Below, in pieces: positions 8,014 to 16,191 of a stretch of 64,000 bases of DNA. Source of the DNA: Armatimonadota bacterium. GTDB taxonomy: Bacteria; Armatimonadota; Fimbriimonadia; Fimbriimonadales; Fimbriimonadaceae. The notes under the pieces were generated by a model. That model searched no databases. It saw only the letters and a program-made list of their open reading frames with translations, and was not told the origin of the DNA. A program made the position numbers and the translations under genes. The stretch is from NCBI GenBank assembly GCA_018268395.1, contig JAFDWQ010000001.1:834644-898643 (forward strand), written 5' to 3'. How positions within the stretch are numbered: the first letter of the stretch is position 1; each line of letters opens with the position of its first letter.

Positions 8014-9237
8014 ATGGGCTCCCCGATCACGATGTCCGCCGAAGGGCTCCACGTCCCGAACGATCCGATTTTGCCGTTCATCGAAGGCGACGGTATCGGC
8101 CGGGACATCTGGAAGGCCGCCGTCCGTGTCCTGGACGCCGCGGTCGAAAAGGCGTACGGCGGATCGAAGAAGGTCGAGTGGCTCGAGGTCTTAGCGGGTG
8201 AGAAGGCGTTCGAGAAGACCGGCTCGTGGCTGCCTCAAGAGACGCTCGACGCGTTCAACACGTACCTGGTCGGGATCAAAGGCCCCTTGACGACGCCCGT
8301 CGGAGGAGGCATCCGTTCCTTGAACGTGGCCCTTCGTCAGCAGCTCGACCTGTACGTCTGCTTGCGACCCGTCCGGTGGTTCCCGGGCGTCCCGAGTCCG
8401 GTCAAGGCCCCCGAAAAAGTGGACATGGTCATTTTCCGGGAGAACACCGAAGACATCTATGCGGGCATCGAGTTCGAGCAAGGCACGCCCGAGTGCGACA
8501 CGTTCCTCAGGCTCTTGAAGGAGAACTTCCCGGACCGCTTCGCCAAGGTCCGCTTCCCCGAGACGTCCGGGATCGGCATCAAACCCATTTCGCGCGAAGG
8601 GACGGAACGCTTGGTGCGGGCCGCGTTGAAATATGCGGCCCAGTACAAGCGGAAGTCGCTGACGTTAGTCCACAAAGGGAACATCATGAAGTTCACTTCT
8701 GGAGCGTTCTGCAAGTGGGGCTACGACCTCTGCAAGCGTGAGTTCGGAGGCGTCGAAATCGACGGCGGGCCGTGGCTGAACGTCGAGGTCGACGGCCACA
8801 AGATGCTGGTCAAAGACGTCATCGCCGACAACTTTCTTCAGCAGATCCTGCTCCGTCCGACCGAATACGACGTGATCGCCACTCCGAACCTGAACGGCGA
8901 CTATATCAGCGACGCGTTGGCCGCCCAGGTCGGAGGCATCGGCATCGCTCCTGGCGGCAACATCAACTATCTGAAGGGCCACGCCGTGTTCGAAGCGACC
9001 CACGGGACGGCGCCGAAGTACGCCGACCTGGACAAAGTGAACCCGTCGAGCGTGGTCTTGAGCGGCGAGATGATGTTCCGCTACCTCGGTTGGCACGAAG
9101 CCGCGGACCTGGTCGTGAAAGGCGTCGAAGGCGCGATCGCTTCCAAAAACGTGACCTATGACTTTGCGCGCGCGATGGACGGTGCGACCGAGGTCTCGTG
9201 CAGCGGTTTCGGCGACGCCGTCATCGCGAGAATGTGA
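8014..9237 (+). CDS. icd: NADP-dependent isocitrate dehydrogenase
   Basis: 407 residues from this start. Isocitrate is oxidised to 2-oxoglutarate in the TCA cycle. Visible hallmarks are [13 protein letters not shown] near the N-terminus, [12 protein letters not shown]-like [27 protein letters not shown], the metal-site NLNGDYISD, and [13 protein letters not shown]. The Lys-Tyr after HGTAP is the pair that selects NADP in the E. coli enzyme. ATG 8014 is preferred for the TATCCT box 8 nt before it; ATG 8032 also fits the family N-terminus. Length is normal. Confidence 0.95.
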   Translation: MGSPITMSAEGLHVPNDPILPFIEGDGIGRDIWKAAVRVLDAAVEKAYGGSKKVEWLEVLAGEKAFEKTGSWLPQETLDAFNTYLVGIKGPLTTPVGGGIRSLNVALRQQLDLYVCLRPVRWFPGVPSPVKAPEKVDMVIFRENTEDIYAGIEFEQGTPECDTFLRLLKENFPDRFAKVRFPETSGIGIKPISREGTERLVRAALKYAAQYKRKSLTLVHKGNIMKFTSGAFCKWGYDLCKREFGGVEIDGGPWLNVEVDGHKMLVKDVIADNFLQQILLRPTEYDVIATPNLNGDYISDALAAQVGGIGIAPGGNINYLKGHAVFEATHGTAPKYADLDKVNPSSVVLSGEMMFRYLGWHEAADLVVKGVEGAIASKNVTYDFARAMDGATEVSCSGFGDAVIARM

Positions 9238-9317
9238 CCGTTCAGAATGTGACGGATTTCGGCCGGTATTTACGCTGGAAATCAGTCTTCGGTCCCCGGC
9301 TGTGCCTGCAGATGCTG

Positions 9318-9323
9318 TATCAT
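9318..9323 (+). promoter_or_regulatory. Possible -10 box TATCAT upstream of the PEP-CTERM gene
   Basis: GTATCAT about 84 nt before the ATG at 9408, followed by an imperfect palindrome (TGATTCC-TATT-GGGATCA, 9330-9347) in the presumed leader. No clear -35 is seen. Unlike most genes here, this one would have a real 5' leader and has a ribosome site (GAAGAGG). Confidence 0.3.
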
Positions 9324-9407
9324 CGGTAGTGATTCCTATTGGGATCAGTGTGCGCGTCGGAAGCCGGTGGGCCCCGCGCCGCGCTTGCAAGTGAAGAGGT
9401 AATTAAA

Positions 9408-10013
9408 ATGCGTAAGTTTTTGCTCACGGCCCTTTTCGTTTCGGCCGCTGCTGCTAGCCAAGCCAGTGTGACGATCGCGGCGTTTTCCGACCCGGCCCAG
9501 TTCGCCGACAGCCCGCTCTTCACGTGGGACAAGGTCAACAACACGCTTTCCGGTTCTTGGACGGCCTCCGGCCTCACGCTTCAGACCCCGGGCTTCACCG
9601 GCGGCGGAGCGACGGCGAACACGCACTTCGACATGAAGCCCGTGTTGCTGACCCCGGTCATCAACGGCACCCTCTACACGATGGGCCGCGGCGTCATCGA
9701 TTTCTACACCACCGACCCGAACAACCCGTTCTTCTCGATCACGTTCTCGGGCGGCTCCTTCCTCACTCCGGTCAACGCCGGGTCGAGCAGCCTGGCCAAC
9801 GCCGTCGTCGACTTCTCCGGTTCGGACGTTCCGGTGGCGCTCGCGAACGAGCAGTACAGCTTCAGCTTCGCCAACTACTCCGACTTCGGTACGTTCGCGA
9901 CCTTCACGGCGGCCTTTACGAGCTCGGCCGACGTCGTTCCGGAACCGGCGACCATGCTGGTCCTTGGTACGGGCGTCGCGGCGCTGATCGCCCGCCGACG
10001 AAAGTCCTCGTAA
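9408..10013 (+). CDS. PEP-CTERM sorted secreted protein
   Basis: 201 residues. An N-terminal signal peptide (MRKFLLTALFVSAAAASQAS) leads to a beta-rich, Gly/Thr/Ser-rich body without a known domain. The C-terminus is a canonical PEP-CTERM tag: VPEPATM, a hydrophobic helix, then RRRKSS. Such proteins are recognised by an exosortase, cut at PEP and placed on the cell surface or in the matrix. No exosortase lies in this window. It is a single gene with its own terminator. Confidence 0.85.
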   Translation: MRKFLLTALFVSAAAASQASVTIAAFSDPAQFADSPLFTWDKVNNTLSGSWTASGLTLQTPGFTGGGATANTHFDMKPVLLTPVINGTLYTMGRGVIDFYTTDPNNPFFSITFSGGSFLTPVNAGSSSLANAVVDFSGSDVPVALANEQYSFSFANYSDFGTFATFTAAFTSSADVVPEPATMLVLGTGVAALIARRRKSS

Positions 10014-10050
10014 TCGACCCAACGGCCACGTTTGAACGAACGTGAGCGTT

Positions 10051-10086
10051 GCCCCGGACGGAAAATCGCCCGTCCGGGGCTTTTTA
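10051..10086 (+). terminator. Rho-independent terminator
   Basis: GCCCCGGACGG pairs perfectly with CCGTCCGGGGC across an 8-nt loop and is followed by TTTTTAA. It ends the PEP-CTERM gene. The convergent DUF423 gene ends inside the T-tract. Confidence 0.9.
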
Positions 10087-10449
10087 ATCTGTCCTGCGGG
10101 CGAGGACCGTAGCCGCCCACGCCGTTCCCACGAGCAGGAACACGCCGCCTAGAGGCGTCACCGCACCCCAGACGCGCACCCCGCTCAAGGCCAGAACATA
10201 GAGGCTTCCCGAAAACACCAGGCCCCCGGCACAGACGAGCCGGACCGGCCATCGCAGGTTTCCGCCCGTACGGTCCGCGGCCAAGCCGATGCCGACCAAC
10301 GCCAAACTGACATAGACCTGGTAGACCTGGCCTGTCCGGAAGACCTCCAACAGGTCGGGCGTCAATCTGTCCTTGAGACTGTGCGTTCCGAAAGCGCCTA
10401 ATGCGAACGCAACGGCCAAGCTCCACAGCCCGACCGCAACCGTCTTCAT
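10084..10449 (-). CDS. DUF423 family membrane protein
   Basis: 121 residues with about four membrane helices. The N-terminus (ALGAFGTHSLKDRL) and the mid-region (LVFSGSLYVLAL) are typical of DUF423, a small conserved inner-membrane family of unknown function. Its start overlaps the stop of the Rieske oxygenase gene by 4 nt (ATGA), so the two are translationally coupled. Confidence 0.85.
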   Translation of the reverse strand: MKTVAVGLWSLAVAFALGAFGTHSLKDRLTPDLLEVFRTGQVYQVYVSLALVGIGLAADRTGGNLRWPVRLVCAGGLVFSGSLYVLALSGVRVWGAVTPLGGVFLLVGTAWAATVLARRTD

Positions 10450-11531
10450 GAGAGCCTCTCGGCCAAGAACCGGTGGAACTGATGGACGCCGTTCTCTCGT
10501 GCAGGTGAGAACCGGCCCCGGTCGTAGAACCGGGACCGGACGCCCTTTTGGACCAGTTCGACGATCGCTTCATCCTCGCGCTCGACCCTGTCCAAAGCGC
10601 CTCCGGCGCCCGAACCCAACTTTGATTCGTCCCAGACGAACGGTATGAAGCTCACCTTGGTCCGGTTCGGGGCCAGCGGCTTGACGACGTTGACGGAAAG
10701 GCCCCACGGATAGAAATTGAGCATGAGGTTCGGGAACAGCCAGAAATAGAACGCGCCGATGCGACCGCCCGAGTCCGGATGGCCTTCCGGAAGGACGAAC
10801 GCTTCCTCGCCGTCGGCCGCTGCTCCCAGTTGCAGGTTCCCATGCTTCAAGAGGACCGTCCGATATTGACCGTAGTCCAATGTCTGGTTCAGGGCCGCAT
10901 GGATGTACGGAATGTGGAAGCCTTCGAGATAGTTGTCGACGTACAACGCCCAGTGGGCGTTGACAAGGTAGTCGCGGCCCCTCTCCGGCGCGGACCGAAA
11001 GGTTTCGACAGGTATCCAACCGACCCTTTCCTCGACCTCGGCAAGATAGTCGTCCAGGGACGTTTCGGGCTCGACCGAAGCGAACGCGTGCCTCCTCCAT
11101 TGCCCGAACGAGACCGGGGGAAGATCGTCGGCAGCACAAGGAAAACCCTCGACACCTTCGAACTCCGGCATGAACTGGCATTTGCCGTCGAGGCCGAACC
11201 TGCGACCGTGGTACCGGCACCTCAGGCTGTTCAGGTTCGCGTCGCCTTCGACGACCAGGTTGCCCCGGTGCGTGCACACGTTGCTCAGACAATGCAGACC
11301 GTCGTCACGGTCGCGGGTCAGGACCAGCGGCTCGTCGAGACACCCCTCCAACAGGGTGAACGGATGGACTTGCCCTGGAACCTTGACGGTATCCAGGTCT
11401 CCGACCCATTGCCAGCTTCTGGCGAACACCTGGTCTTTCGACCGTTCGAAGACGTCGGGGTCACAGTAGAAACGGGAAGGGATCGTACTGGCCCGACCGA
11501 CCTCCGTCTGCATGTCGAACATCCGGCCCAT
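10446..11531 (-). CDS. Rieske non-heme iron oxygenase, alpha-subunit type
   Basis: 361 residues. The N-terminal Rieske [2Fe-2S] site is Cys86-x-His88 and Cys105-x2-His108 (CTHRGN and CRYHGR). The catalytic domain has DNYLEGFHIPYIH with the iron ligands His206 and His211. This matches aromatic-ring-hydroxylating and choline-monooxygenase-like alpha subunits. No reductase, ferredoxin or beta subunit lies nearby, so the substrate and electron donor are open. The start at 11531 is supported by TAGCCT 6 nt upstream (11538-11543). Confidence 0.85.
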   Translation of the reverse strand: MGRMFDMQTEVGRASTIPSRFYCDPDVFERSKDQVFARSWQWVGDLDTVKVPGQVHPFTLLEGCLDEPLVLTRDRDDGLHCLSNVCTHRGNLVVEGDANLNSLRCRYHGRRFGLDGKCQFMPEFEGVEGFPCAADDLPPVSFGQWRRHAFASVEPETSLDDYLAEVEERVGWIPVETFRSAPERGRDYLVNAHWALYVDNYLEGFHIPYIHAALNQTLDYGQYRTVLLKHGNLQLGAAADGEEAFVLPEGHPDSGGRIGAFYFWLFPNLMLNFYPWGLSVNVVKPLAPNRTKVSFIPFVWDESKLGSGAGGALDRVEREDEAIVELVQKGVRSRFYDRGRFSPARENGVHQFHRFLAERLS

Positions 11532-11613
11532 GGATCCAGGCTACCTTGGGGCGGGGGGCATTCGGGGCGCCCGTCCTGAAGGAACAGGGCGCCCCGTCCC
11601 GGGTGGTCAAAGT

Positions 11614-11856
11614 CTAATCCGTCGACCCGGTCTCTTGAGGGGCGAACTGCCCGAGAAGGTCGCCGACTCCTGGAATGTTGCCGAGCATGCCTTGGAGGTC
11701 GCCTCCGAACAGGCCCTGGACCTTCTCGGCCAAGTCCCCGTTCTGAAGCATCGCAGGCACATCGTGGCCACCGGACTGAAGCTTGGCCAGGACGTCAGAA
11801 GCCTGGGCCGGGTCGATCCCGAGCTTCGCGGCCACTTGTGCGACGAGGTCTTCCAT
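11614..11856 (-). CDS. Small helical protein of unknown function
   Basis: 80 residues, starting MEDLVAQVAAKLG, with amphipathic helices separated by Gly-rich turns (LFGGDLQGMLGNIPGVGDLLGQF). I recognise no family with confidence; the style recalls small DUF937/YidB-type proteins. Its ATG shares a base with the stop of the DUF4332 gene (TGATG), indicating translational coupling. The open frame upstream of this ATG is only the shadow of that gene. Confidence 0.6.
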   Translation of the reverse strand: MEDLVAQVAAKLGIDPAQASDVLAKLQSGGHDVPAMLQNGDLAEKVQGLFGGDLQGMLGNIPGVGDLLGQFAPQETGSTD

Positions 11857-12272
11857 CAGTGTGTGACGATCTTCGGCAGCGCCTTGGCCTGCTCGACCCA
11901 ATCCGAGACGACGGACTCGCTCGGCATCGACCGGACAAGGTTCTTCGCCGCGTTGATCTCGGCCATTTTGGCGTGAAGGTTGGCACCGTTCCGCTGGGCG
12001 AGCTCCGGCACGCTGTCGACGCCCGAGGCTTCGAGCAAATCGGCGTACTCCGAACCGACGCCCTTGATGCGGGCCAAATCGGCTCGGTTGACCCACTCGA
12101 GGATCTTCGACTCGGGAATGCCCGACTTTCCGGACAGTTCTTCACGGCCCTTTTGAGTGGCGCCTGCCTGCAAGAGTTGGTCCTCGGTCTTCACGCCGGC
12201 AGCTTCGAGCTTTTCGGCGAACGCACCGCCGATTCCTTCAATATCCTTCACGTTTCCCATTTGAATCTCCAT
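11856..12272 (-). CDS. DUF4332 helix-hairpin-helix protein
   Basis: 138 residues. Two tandem helix-hairpin-helix-like units are visible: IEGIGGAFAEKLEAAGV at the N-terminus and IKGVGSEYADLLEASGV at about residues 70-86. This is the arrangement of DUF4332, a family related to the (HhH)2 folds of DNA-binding proteins. The actual role is unknown. ATG 12260 (MGNVKDI) is an alternative start. It is coupled to the 80-residue gene downstream. Confidence 0.75.
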   Translation of the reverse strand: MEIQMGNVKDIEGIGGAFAEKLEAAGVKTEDQLLQAGATQKGREELSGKSGIPESKILEWVNRADLARIKGVGSEYADLLEASGVDSVPELAQRNGANLHAKMAEINAAKNLVRSMPSESVVSDWVEQAKALPKIVTH

Positions 12273-12362
12273 CAGGCAAAGCCTGATCTGGGTTCATTTT
12301 ACTCCCGTTCCTCAGTTTCGAGGTTCTAAGGTTCGAAGGATAGGCTTAAAGAATTGAGAGGC

Positions 12363-13190
12363 TTACGGATCGAAGGACAGTGACGGTTTGACCACCTTGA
12401 ACACGAAGAAATCGTTACGACGGACGGCTTCCCAAGTCTTGATCCCCGCATGTCCGTCGCTAAAGACGTAGTTGCCCTTCGACCTGTGGCCCGGGGTCGT
12501 CTTCTGGTTGTACGCCGACCCGCAGCCAGGAGGCGGCAAATCGATCGGGCCCCTGGCAGGCTTGACCCGGCCGGCAAGTTTCGACGTGTCGCAGTCGATG
12601 AAGCCGGAGCCCCAGACCGATCCGACGTACTGGTCGTCGACCGAAGGCGAGTACTGCTCCACGTAGGCGATCGTGGCTGAAGGTTCGCTCAATTCGGACG
12701 TCGACCGCCCGGTCGTGTCCCAACTGCTCTTCTTCAGGAACCTGTACACGCCGGTGTTGTCGTCCGATCCGTTCGCTTGCTTGGTATAGATCGGACCCAC
12801 ATAGGAATAGGAGCGTTTGAGCCGGAGCGTCTTGTAACGGCCGTCCCACCACGGCATACCGTTCGGATCCCGGCGCGGGTTGGTGTCGCTCGGGCACGAC
12901 CAGACGGCGTCGCTCTTGATGTACGGCATCAATTGCAGATCGGGCGGAAAGTAGTCGCTGTTGCCGCCGTTCACGGACGGCACCCTGGTCGCCCAGGCAG
13001 GCATCCGGTCGTCCTCGTCGGCCGCGTAAAGGTGCGAGCCCATGCCGATCTGCTTCGCGTTACTGAGGCACACCGTTTGTTTGGCCGTCGCTTTCGCTTC
13101 GACAAAGACGGGGAACAGGATCGCGGCCAAGATCGCGATGATCGCGATGACGACCAAGAGCTCGATCAGCGTGAACGCCCTGGCTCGCAT
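12363..13190 (-). CDS. Type II pseudopilin-like protein (prepilin N-terminal motif, DUF1559-like)
   Basis: About 275 residues. MRARAFTLIELLVVIAIIAILAAILFPVF-type N-terminus: a class III signal cut by prepilin peptidase before the Phe, then the hydrophobic stalk helix. The body has the SNAKQIGMG..LYA.DEDDRMP motif and a late H-X9-DG segment (NYVFSDGHAG). These are typical of the H-X9-DG proteins abundant in Planctomycetes and Armatimonadota. It probably assembles into a pseudopilus or surface filament. The start at 13190 is preferred because TACACT lies 8 nt before it. Confidence 0.85.
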   Translation of the reverse strand: MRARAFTLIELLVVIAIIAILAAILFPVFVEAKATAKQTVCLSNAKQIGMGSHLYAADEDDRMPAWATRVPSVNGGNSDYFPPDLQLMPYIKSDAVWSCPSDTNPRRDPNGMPWWDGRYKTLRLKRSYSYVGPIYTKQANGSDDNTGVYRFLKKSSWDTTGRSTSELSEPSATIAYVEQYSPSVDDQYVGSVWGSGFIDCDTSKLAGRVKPARGPIDLPPPGCGSAYNQKTTPGHRSKGNYVFSDGHAGIKTWEAVRRNDFFVFKVVKPSLSFDP

Positions 13191-13198
13191 GGATGCGC

Positions 13199-13204
13199 AG
13201 TGTA
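13199..13204 (-). promoter_or_regulatory. -10 box TACACT for the pseudopilin gene
   Basis: GGATACACT on the minus strand with 8 nt to the ATG at 13190. A divergent TATCCT for the VOC gene lies 28 nt away. Confidence 0.45.
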
Positions 13205-13231
13205 TCCGGGTCGGACCCGTCACCGCGCCGG

Positions 13232-13237
13232 TATCCT
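13232..13237 (+). promoter_or_regulatory. -10 box TATCCT for the VOC protein
   Basis: GGTATCCT with 6 nt to the ATG at 13244, predicting a leaderless mRNA. Confidence 0.5.
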
Positions 13238-13243
13238 CCCTTC

Positions 13244-13576
13244 ATGTTCCGCCGGAGCAACCATATTTCGGTCCAAGTGCGCGCCGACGAACTGGAACAG
13301 GCGGTCCGGCACTATAAGGGCCTCTTCAAGCTCGAGGAGACCGCACGGGAAGAAGGCTCGGTCGAACTCAAGGGTTCGAACTTCACGATCTGGGTCGACG
13401 TCGCCGAGAAGCCCGTCGTGCTTCAAGAGTTCGTGACAGGCGAGGCGGCCGAGGCCCGGAGCGCCGTAGAACGCTCCGGAGGGACAGTGACGGGCGAATC
13501 GCCGTTCGGGTTCTACGTCACCGACCCCTACGGAATGAGCTACCACGTCTACATCGAAGACGAAGCCGAAACCTGA
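13244..13576 (+). CDS. VOC (glyoxalase/bleomycin-resistance fold) protein
   Basis: 110 residues forming one VOC module: ISVQVRADELEQAVRHYKGL at the start, then FTIWVD, and the closing FYVTDPYGMSYHVYIED. The fold binds metals or small molecules and serves in lyases, dioxygenases and resistance proteins; the activity here is unknown. Its last 28 nt overlap the end of the convergent DUF4434 gene. Confidence 0.75.
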   Translation: MFRRSNHISVQVRADELEQAVRHYKGLFKLEETAREEGSVELKGSNFTIWVDVAEKPVVLQEFVTGEAAEARSAVERSGGTVTGESPFGFYVTDPYGMSYHVYIEDEAET

Positions 13577-14484
13577 GCCTGATCCGCGTCGATTCCGTGC
13601 GCCTCGCAATACCTGCGGAACAGGTTATGAGCGGACGGGTAGCAAGAGTGCGGTGACAGGAAGTGGGCGAACTCGAACGTCACGATCTTCTCCGCCACCT
13701 GGGACGCCTGCTCCATTTTGAGCCTGAGATAACGCCAGTCGGCGGGAGGGAACTTGATCGGCATGTCGCGGTCGAACGACTCGACGTTCGACCAACACGT
13801 GATCCCGTACCTGTCGCACAGGCCCTTCACCCCTTGATGGAAGGCGGGCAGTTCCGCGTACTGGATCTGGCCGTCCTGGAACGCGCAGACGTCCACGGCG
13901 CCCTGGGTCGCGTCGAAGACCCGGTCCCAGTGCTCGAACGTCTCGTCCAAGGTGAACGTATCTCCGGGACCGAACTGCTTCGATCCCATCGGATACGGTG
14001 AGATCAAAACCGGCCGGTCGAGGGTTTGTTTACAGTATCGGCCTAGAGAGTTAAAGATATCGATGATATGGAGGTCGTTGCGGGCTGCCTCGTGGCACAT
14101 GTACCAGCCCGCGAAAGCCTGAGACGAGCCGTAGCGCTCGACGACCTCGTCCACAAAGGCCCGGTTCCACTCGACTTCCCGCCACCAAGTCCGTCTCGTC
14201 CAGAAACGGCCCGTATCGAAGAGGCCCCAATACAGCGAGAGACCGAATTCCTCGGCCAGGTCAAGAAAGAGCCTGCCGAGGTCTTCGCGGACAGGGAGAA
14301 GGCCGGGCACCGACCGTGCGGGAAACACACACTTGTCCTGGTAGCCGGATCGGATCAAAACGACCGTATCGATCCCGATCGCGCGGTACAGGGCGAACTC
14401 GCGCCTCCATTCGCGCGGGCCCCAGTTCTGGCTCGGGATGTCGTGCGTGATTTCGTCGAGGAACGTCCCCGTCAGCCGCAACAT
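13549..14484 (-). CDS. DUF4434 family protein (glycosidase-like TIM barrel)
   Basis: 311 residues without a signal peptide. The N-terminus (GTFLDEITHDIPSQNWGPREW) and the central segment with LYWGLFDTGRFW and FAGWYMCHEA match DUF4434, a family with a glycoside-hydrolase-type TIM barrel. Glu residues suited to acid catalysis are in CHEAARND and FTLDETFEHW, but catalysis is not shown. TACAAT lies 6 nt before the start. Confidence 0.75.
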   Translation of the reverse strand: MLRLTGTFLDEITHDIPSQNWGPREWRREFALYRAIGIDTVVLIRSGYQDKCVFPARSVPGLLPVREDLGRLFLDLAEEFGLSLYWGLFDTGRFWTRRTWWREVEWNRAFVDEVVERYGSSQAFAGWYMCHEAARNDLHIIDIFNSLGRYCKQTLDRPVLISPYPMGSKQFGPGDTFTLDETFEHWDRVFDATQGAVDVCAFQDGQIQYAELPAFHQGVKGLCDRYGITCWSNVESFDRDMPIKFPPADWRYLRLKMEQASQVAEKIVTFEFAHFLSPHSCYPSAHNLFRRYCEAHGIDADQAQVSASSSM

Positions 14485-14490
14485 CGGCCG

Positions 14491-14496
14491 ATTGTA
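14491..14496 (-). promoter_or_regulatory. -10 box TACAAT for the DUF4434 gene
   Basis: GATACAAT on the minus strand, 6 nt before the ATG at 14484. The sequence around it nearly repeats the DprE1-like promoter (GATACAATCGGCC in both). Confidence 0.5.
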
Positions 14497-14497
14497 T

Positions 14498-16009
14498 CTA
14501 GTCCTTGTCCGAGAGCTTCTTGAGGAACCACGGCACGGTGTCCAAGTACGAGCGGACGAACTCTTGAACCGCCGTTGGCGCGACCCCGCCTGCCAAGTCC
14601 AGGTCCGCGACCAGGAACGGGTCGCCTTCCGAGTCCGTGAAGACCTTGAAGAAGCGGGCCGAAGCGTTCAGGCCGTTGATCTTGGTCAACGGGACCGAGC
14701 GGTCCATGGCGACGCCGACCGTCAAAGCCAAGCTTGTTGCGGGGCCCGTCTGACCACGGTCCGAAAACTGGTGCAGACGGACTTTGACGCCCGAGTGCAG
14801 AAACTCGTAGCTCGAAGCTCCGGAGCCGTCTTCGACCTTGGTCCATTTCACCTTGACACTGTCCAGCACCTTCTCCAACTCGCCGTCGCCGATCTGGACG
14901 CAGAGGGCGTCGTGGCCGGTGCCCGGCTGAGGTGCCGTCTGCGTCGTCCTTACGGTCTTGCCGCCGAAGACCGACCGCTCGAACTCGGAGACGGTCTGGC
15001 CGAACGTCTCGATGAAGCGGACCAGGCGTGCCGTTCCGATCCCTGGTTCCAGGTCGACGTCGTCTTCGACGAAGACCGTCCCGGCCTCGTCGCGATAGCA
15101 GCGGGCAAAACGGTGTTCACGGTTGAAAGCGTTGAGTTTCTCAAGGTCGAGATCCGCCGCGCCCGAGTAGCCCGCTCCAAGACTAAGGTTGACGGTCGGC
15201 CCCGAGGGAGCGTCTTTCGCGTATTGGAAAAGCGTGATCTTCGTGCCTTCGGCGTCGTAGACGAACGCCGTCTTGCCCGTCCCGTCGTCCTTGGTCTTGA
15301 CTCCTAGTTCGAGCGTATGGAACAGGTCGGTCAGCGCCTTGTCGTCCACGGATTTCAGCAAGGGCCCGGAAGGAACGGCCACCGTCGCCGAGAACGGGAC
15401 GGAAGCGTGCGCGTTGTCGAGTCCCCCCAACTCCTTGGTCGGAACGGCGAAATTCAGGTTCTGGGCGTCCCGCCATTGCCACGAGACGATGCCGAGCACT
15501 TGGCCGGCCGTGTTGAACAGTGGCCCTCCACTGTTCCCCGGTGAGACCGGACACGTGAACTGGTAGAGGCGGTTCGTCCCCACGATGGGCGTCTGGCTGA
15601 TGAGGCCGTCGCTGATCGAGAACTCCATGCCCTTTGGCGACCCGATGACGAACGCCCTCGAGCCCACCTTCGGGTCGAGACCGGCCAATGGGAGCGGTTT
15701 ACGCGAACCGGTCTCAAGGGAAATGAGGGCGATGTCTTTAGCGGGGTCCTTGTCGATCAGGCCCTGGACGGTGACGCTCGTCCCGTCGGAGAACTTGGCC
15801 GTGACCCTGCGCGCACCCTTGACCACGTGCCAAGCCGTGACGGCGACGTTGGGCCGGAACGCAAGGAACGCCGTGCCGATCGAGACGGTGCCTCCCGGCC
15901 TGTCCACCGTGAGGGTCAGCACCGACGGCGAGGCGTTCTCGTACAGTTCTTCGGGCGAAACCTGTTGGGAAGCTCCGGCGACGCCAATGAGGGCGATGAG
16001 CGCATGCAT
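14498..16009 (-). CDS. Secreted trypsin-like serine protease with two YbjN-like domains
   Basis: 503 residues. A short signal peptide precedes an S1C/HtrA-type protease domain. The triad is visible as His61 (AWHVV), Asp92 (KDIALI) and Ser160 (PGNSGGP). No PDZ domain follows. The remaining half is instead a tandem pair of related domains (about residues 195-345 and 355-500). Each ends in a matching block: LEKLNAFN...FARCYRDEAG.. and LTKINGLN...FFKVFTDSEG... These blocks resemble the YbjN fold, which is known for protein binding. The family assignment of the repeats is inference; the duplication is plain. Confidence 0.8.
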   Translation of the reverse strand: MHALIALIGVAGASQQVSPEELYENASPSVLTLTVDRPGGTVSIGTAFLAFRPNVAVTAWHVVKGARRVTAKFSDGTSVTVQGLIDKDPAKDIALISLETGSRKPLPLAGLDPKVGSRAFVIGSPKGMEFSISDGLISQTPIVGTNRLYQFTCPVSPGNSGGPLFNTAGQVLGIVSWQWRDAQNLNFAVPTKELGGLDNAHASVPFSATVAVPSGPLLKSVDDKALTDLFHTLELGVKTKDDGTGKTAFVYDAEGTKITLFQYAKDAPSGPTVNLSLGAGYSGAADLDLEKLNAFNREHRFARCYRDEAGTVFVEDDVDLEPGIGTARLVRFIETFGQTVSEFERSVFGGKTVRTTQTAPQPGTGHDALCVQIGDGELEKVLDSVKVKWTKVEDGSGASSYEFLHSGVKVRLHQFSDRGQTGPATSLALTVGVAMDRSVPLTKINGLNASARFFKVFTDSEGDPFLVADLDLAGGVAPTAVQEFVRSYLDTVPWFLKKLSDKD

Positions 16010-16083
16010 ACCGCTGACCTAACCGGGTTATCGGTTCGAATCTGGCCCTGGCACAGGCGCACGGGACGCCCCAGCCTTCACAT

Positions 16084-16117
16084 TCCCTCAAATTCGAGCA
16101 AGGAATCCCTCACATTC
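16084..16117 (+). repeat. Pair of 12-bp direct repeats upstream of a two-component operon
   Basis: TCCCTCAAATTC (16084-16095) and TCCCTCACATTC (16106-16117) differ at one base and are spaced exactly 22 bp apart, two helical turns. They end about 45 bp before a possible -10 (TAACAT, 16162-16167). The layout fits binding of an OmpR-family dimer and suggests autoregulation. Confidence 0.45.
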
Positions 16118-16191
16118 AGATTTTCCAACCTGATTCTAATGTACGGTCAAGAGTCCCCGTCTAACATAGGTCGTGAAGAAGGCGGAAACGG

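Noticed and set aside
12326-12577. Separate small gene inside the pseudopilin region
   Set aside because: It is an alternative frame of the pseudopilin gene with Arg/Ser-rich shadow composition.
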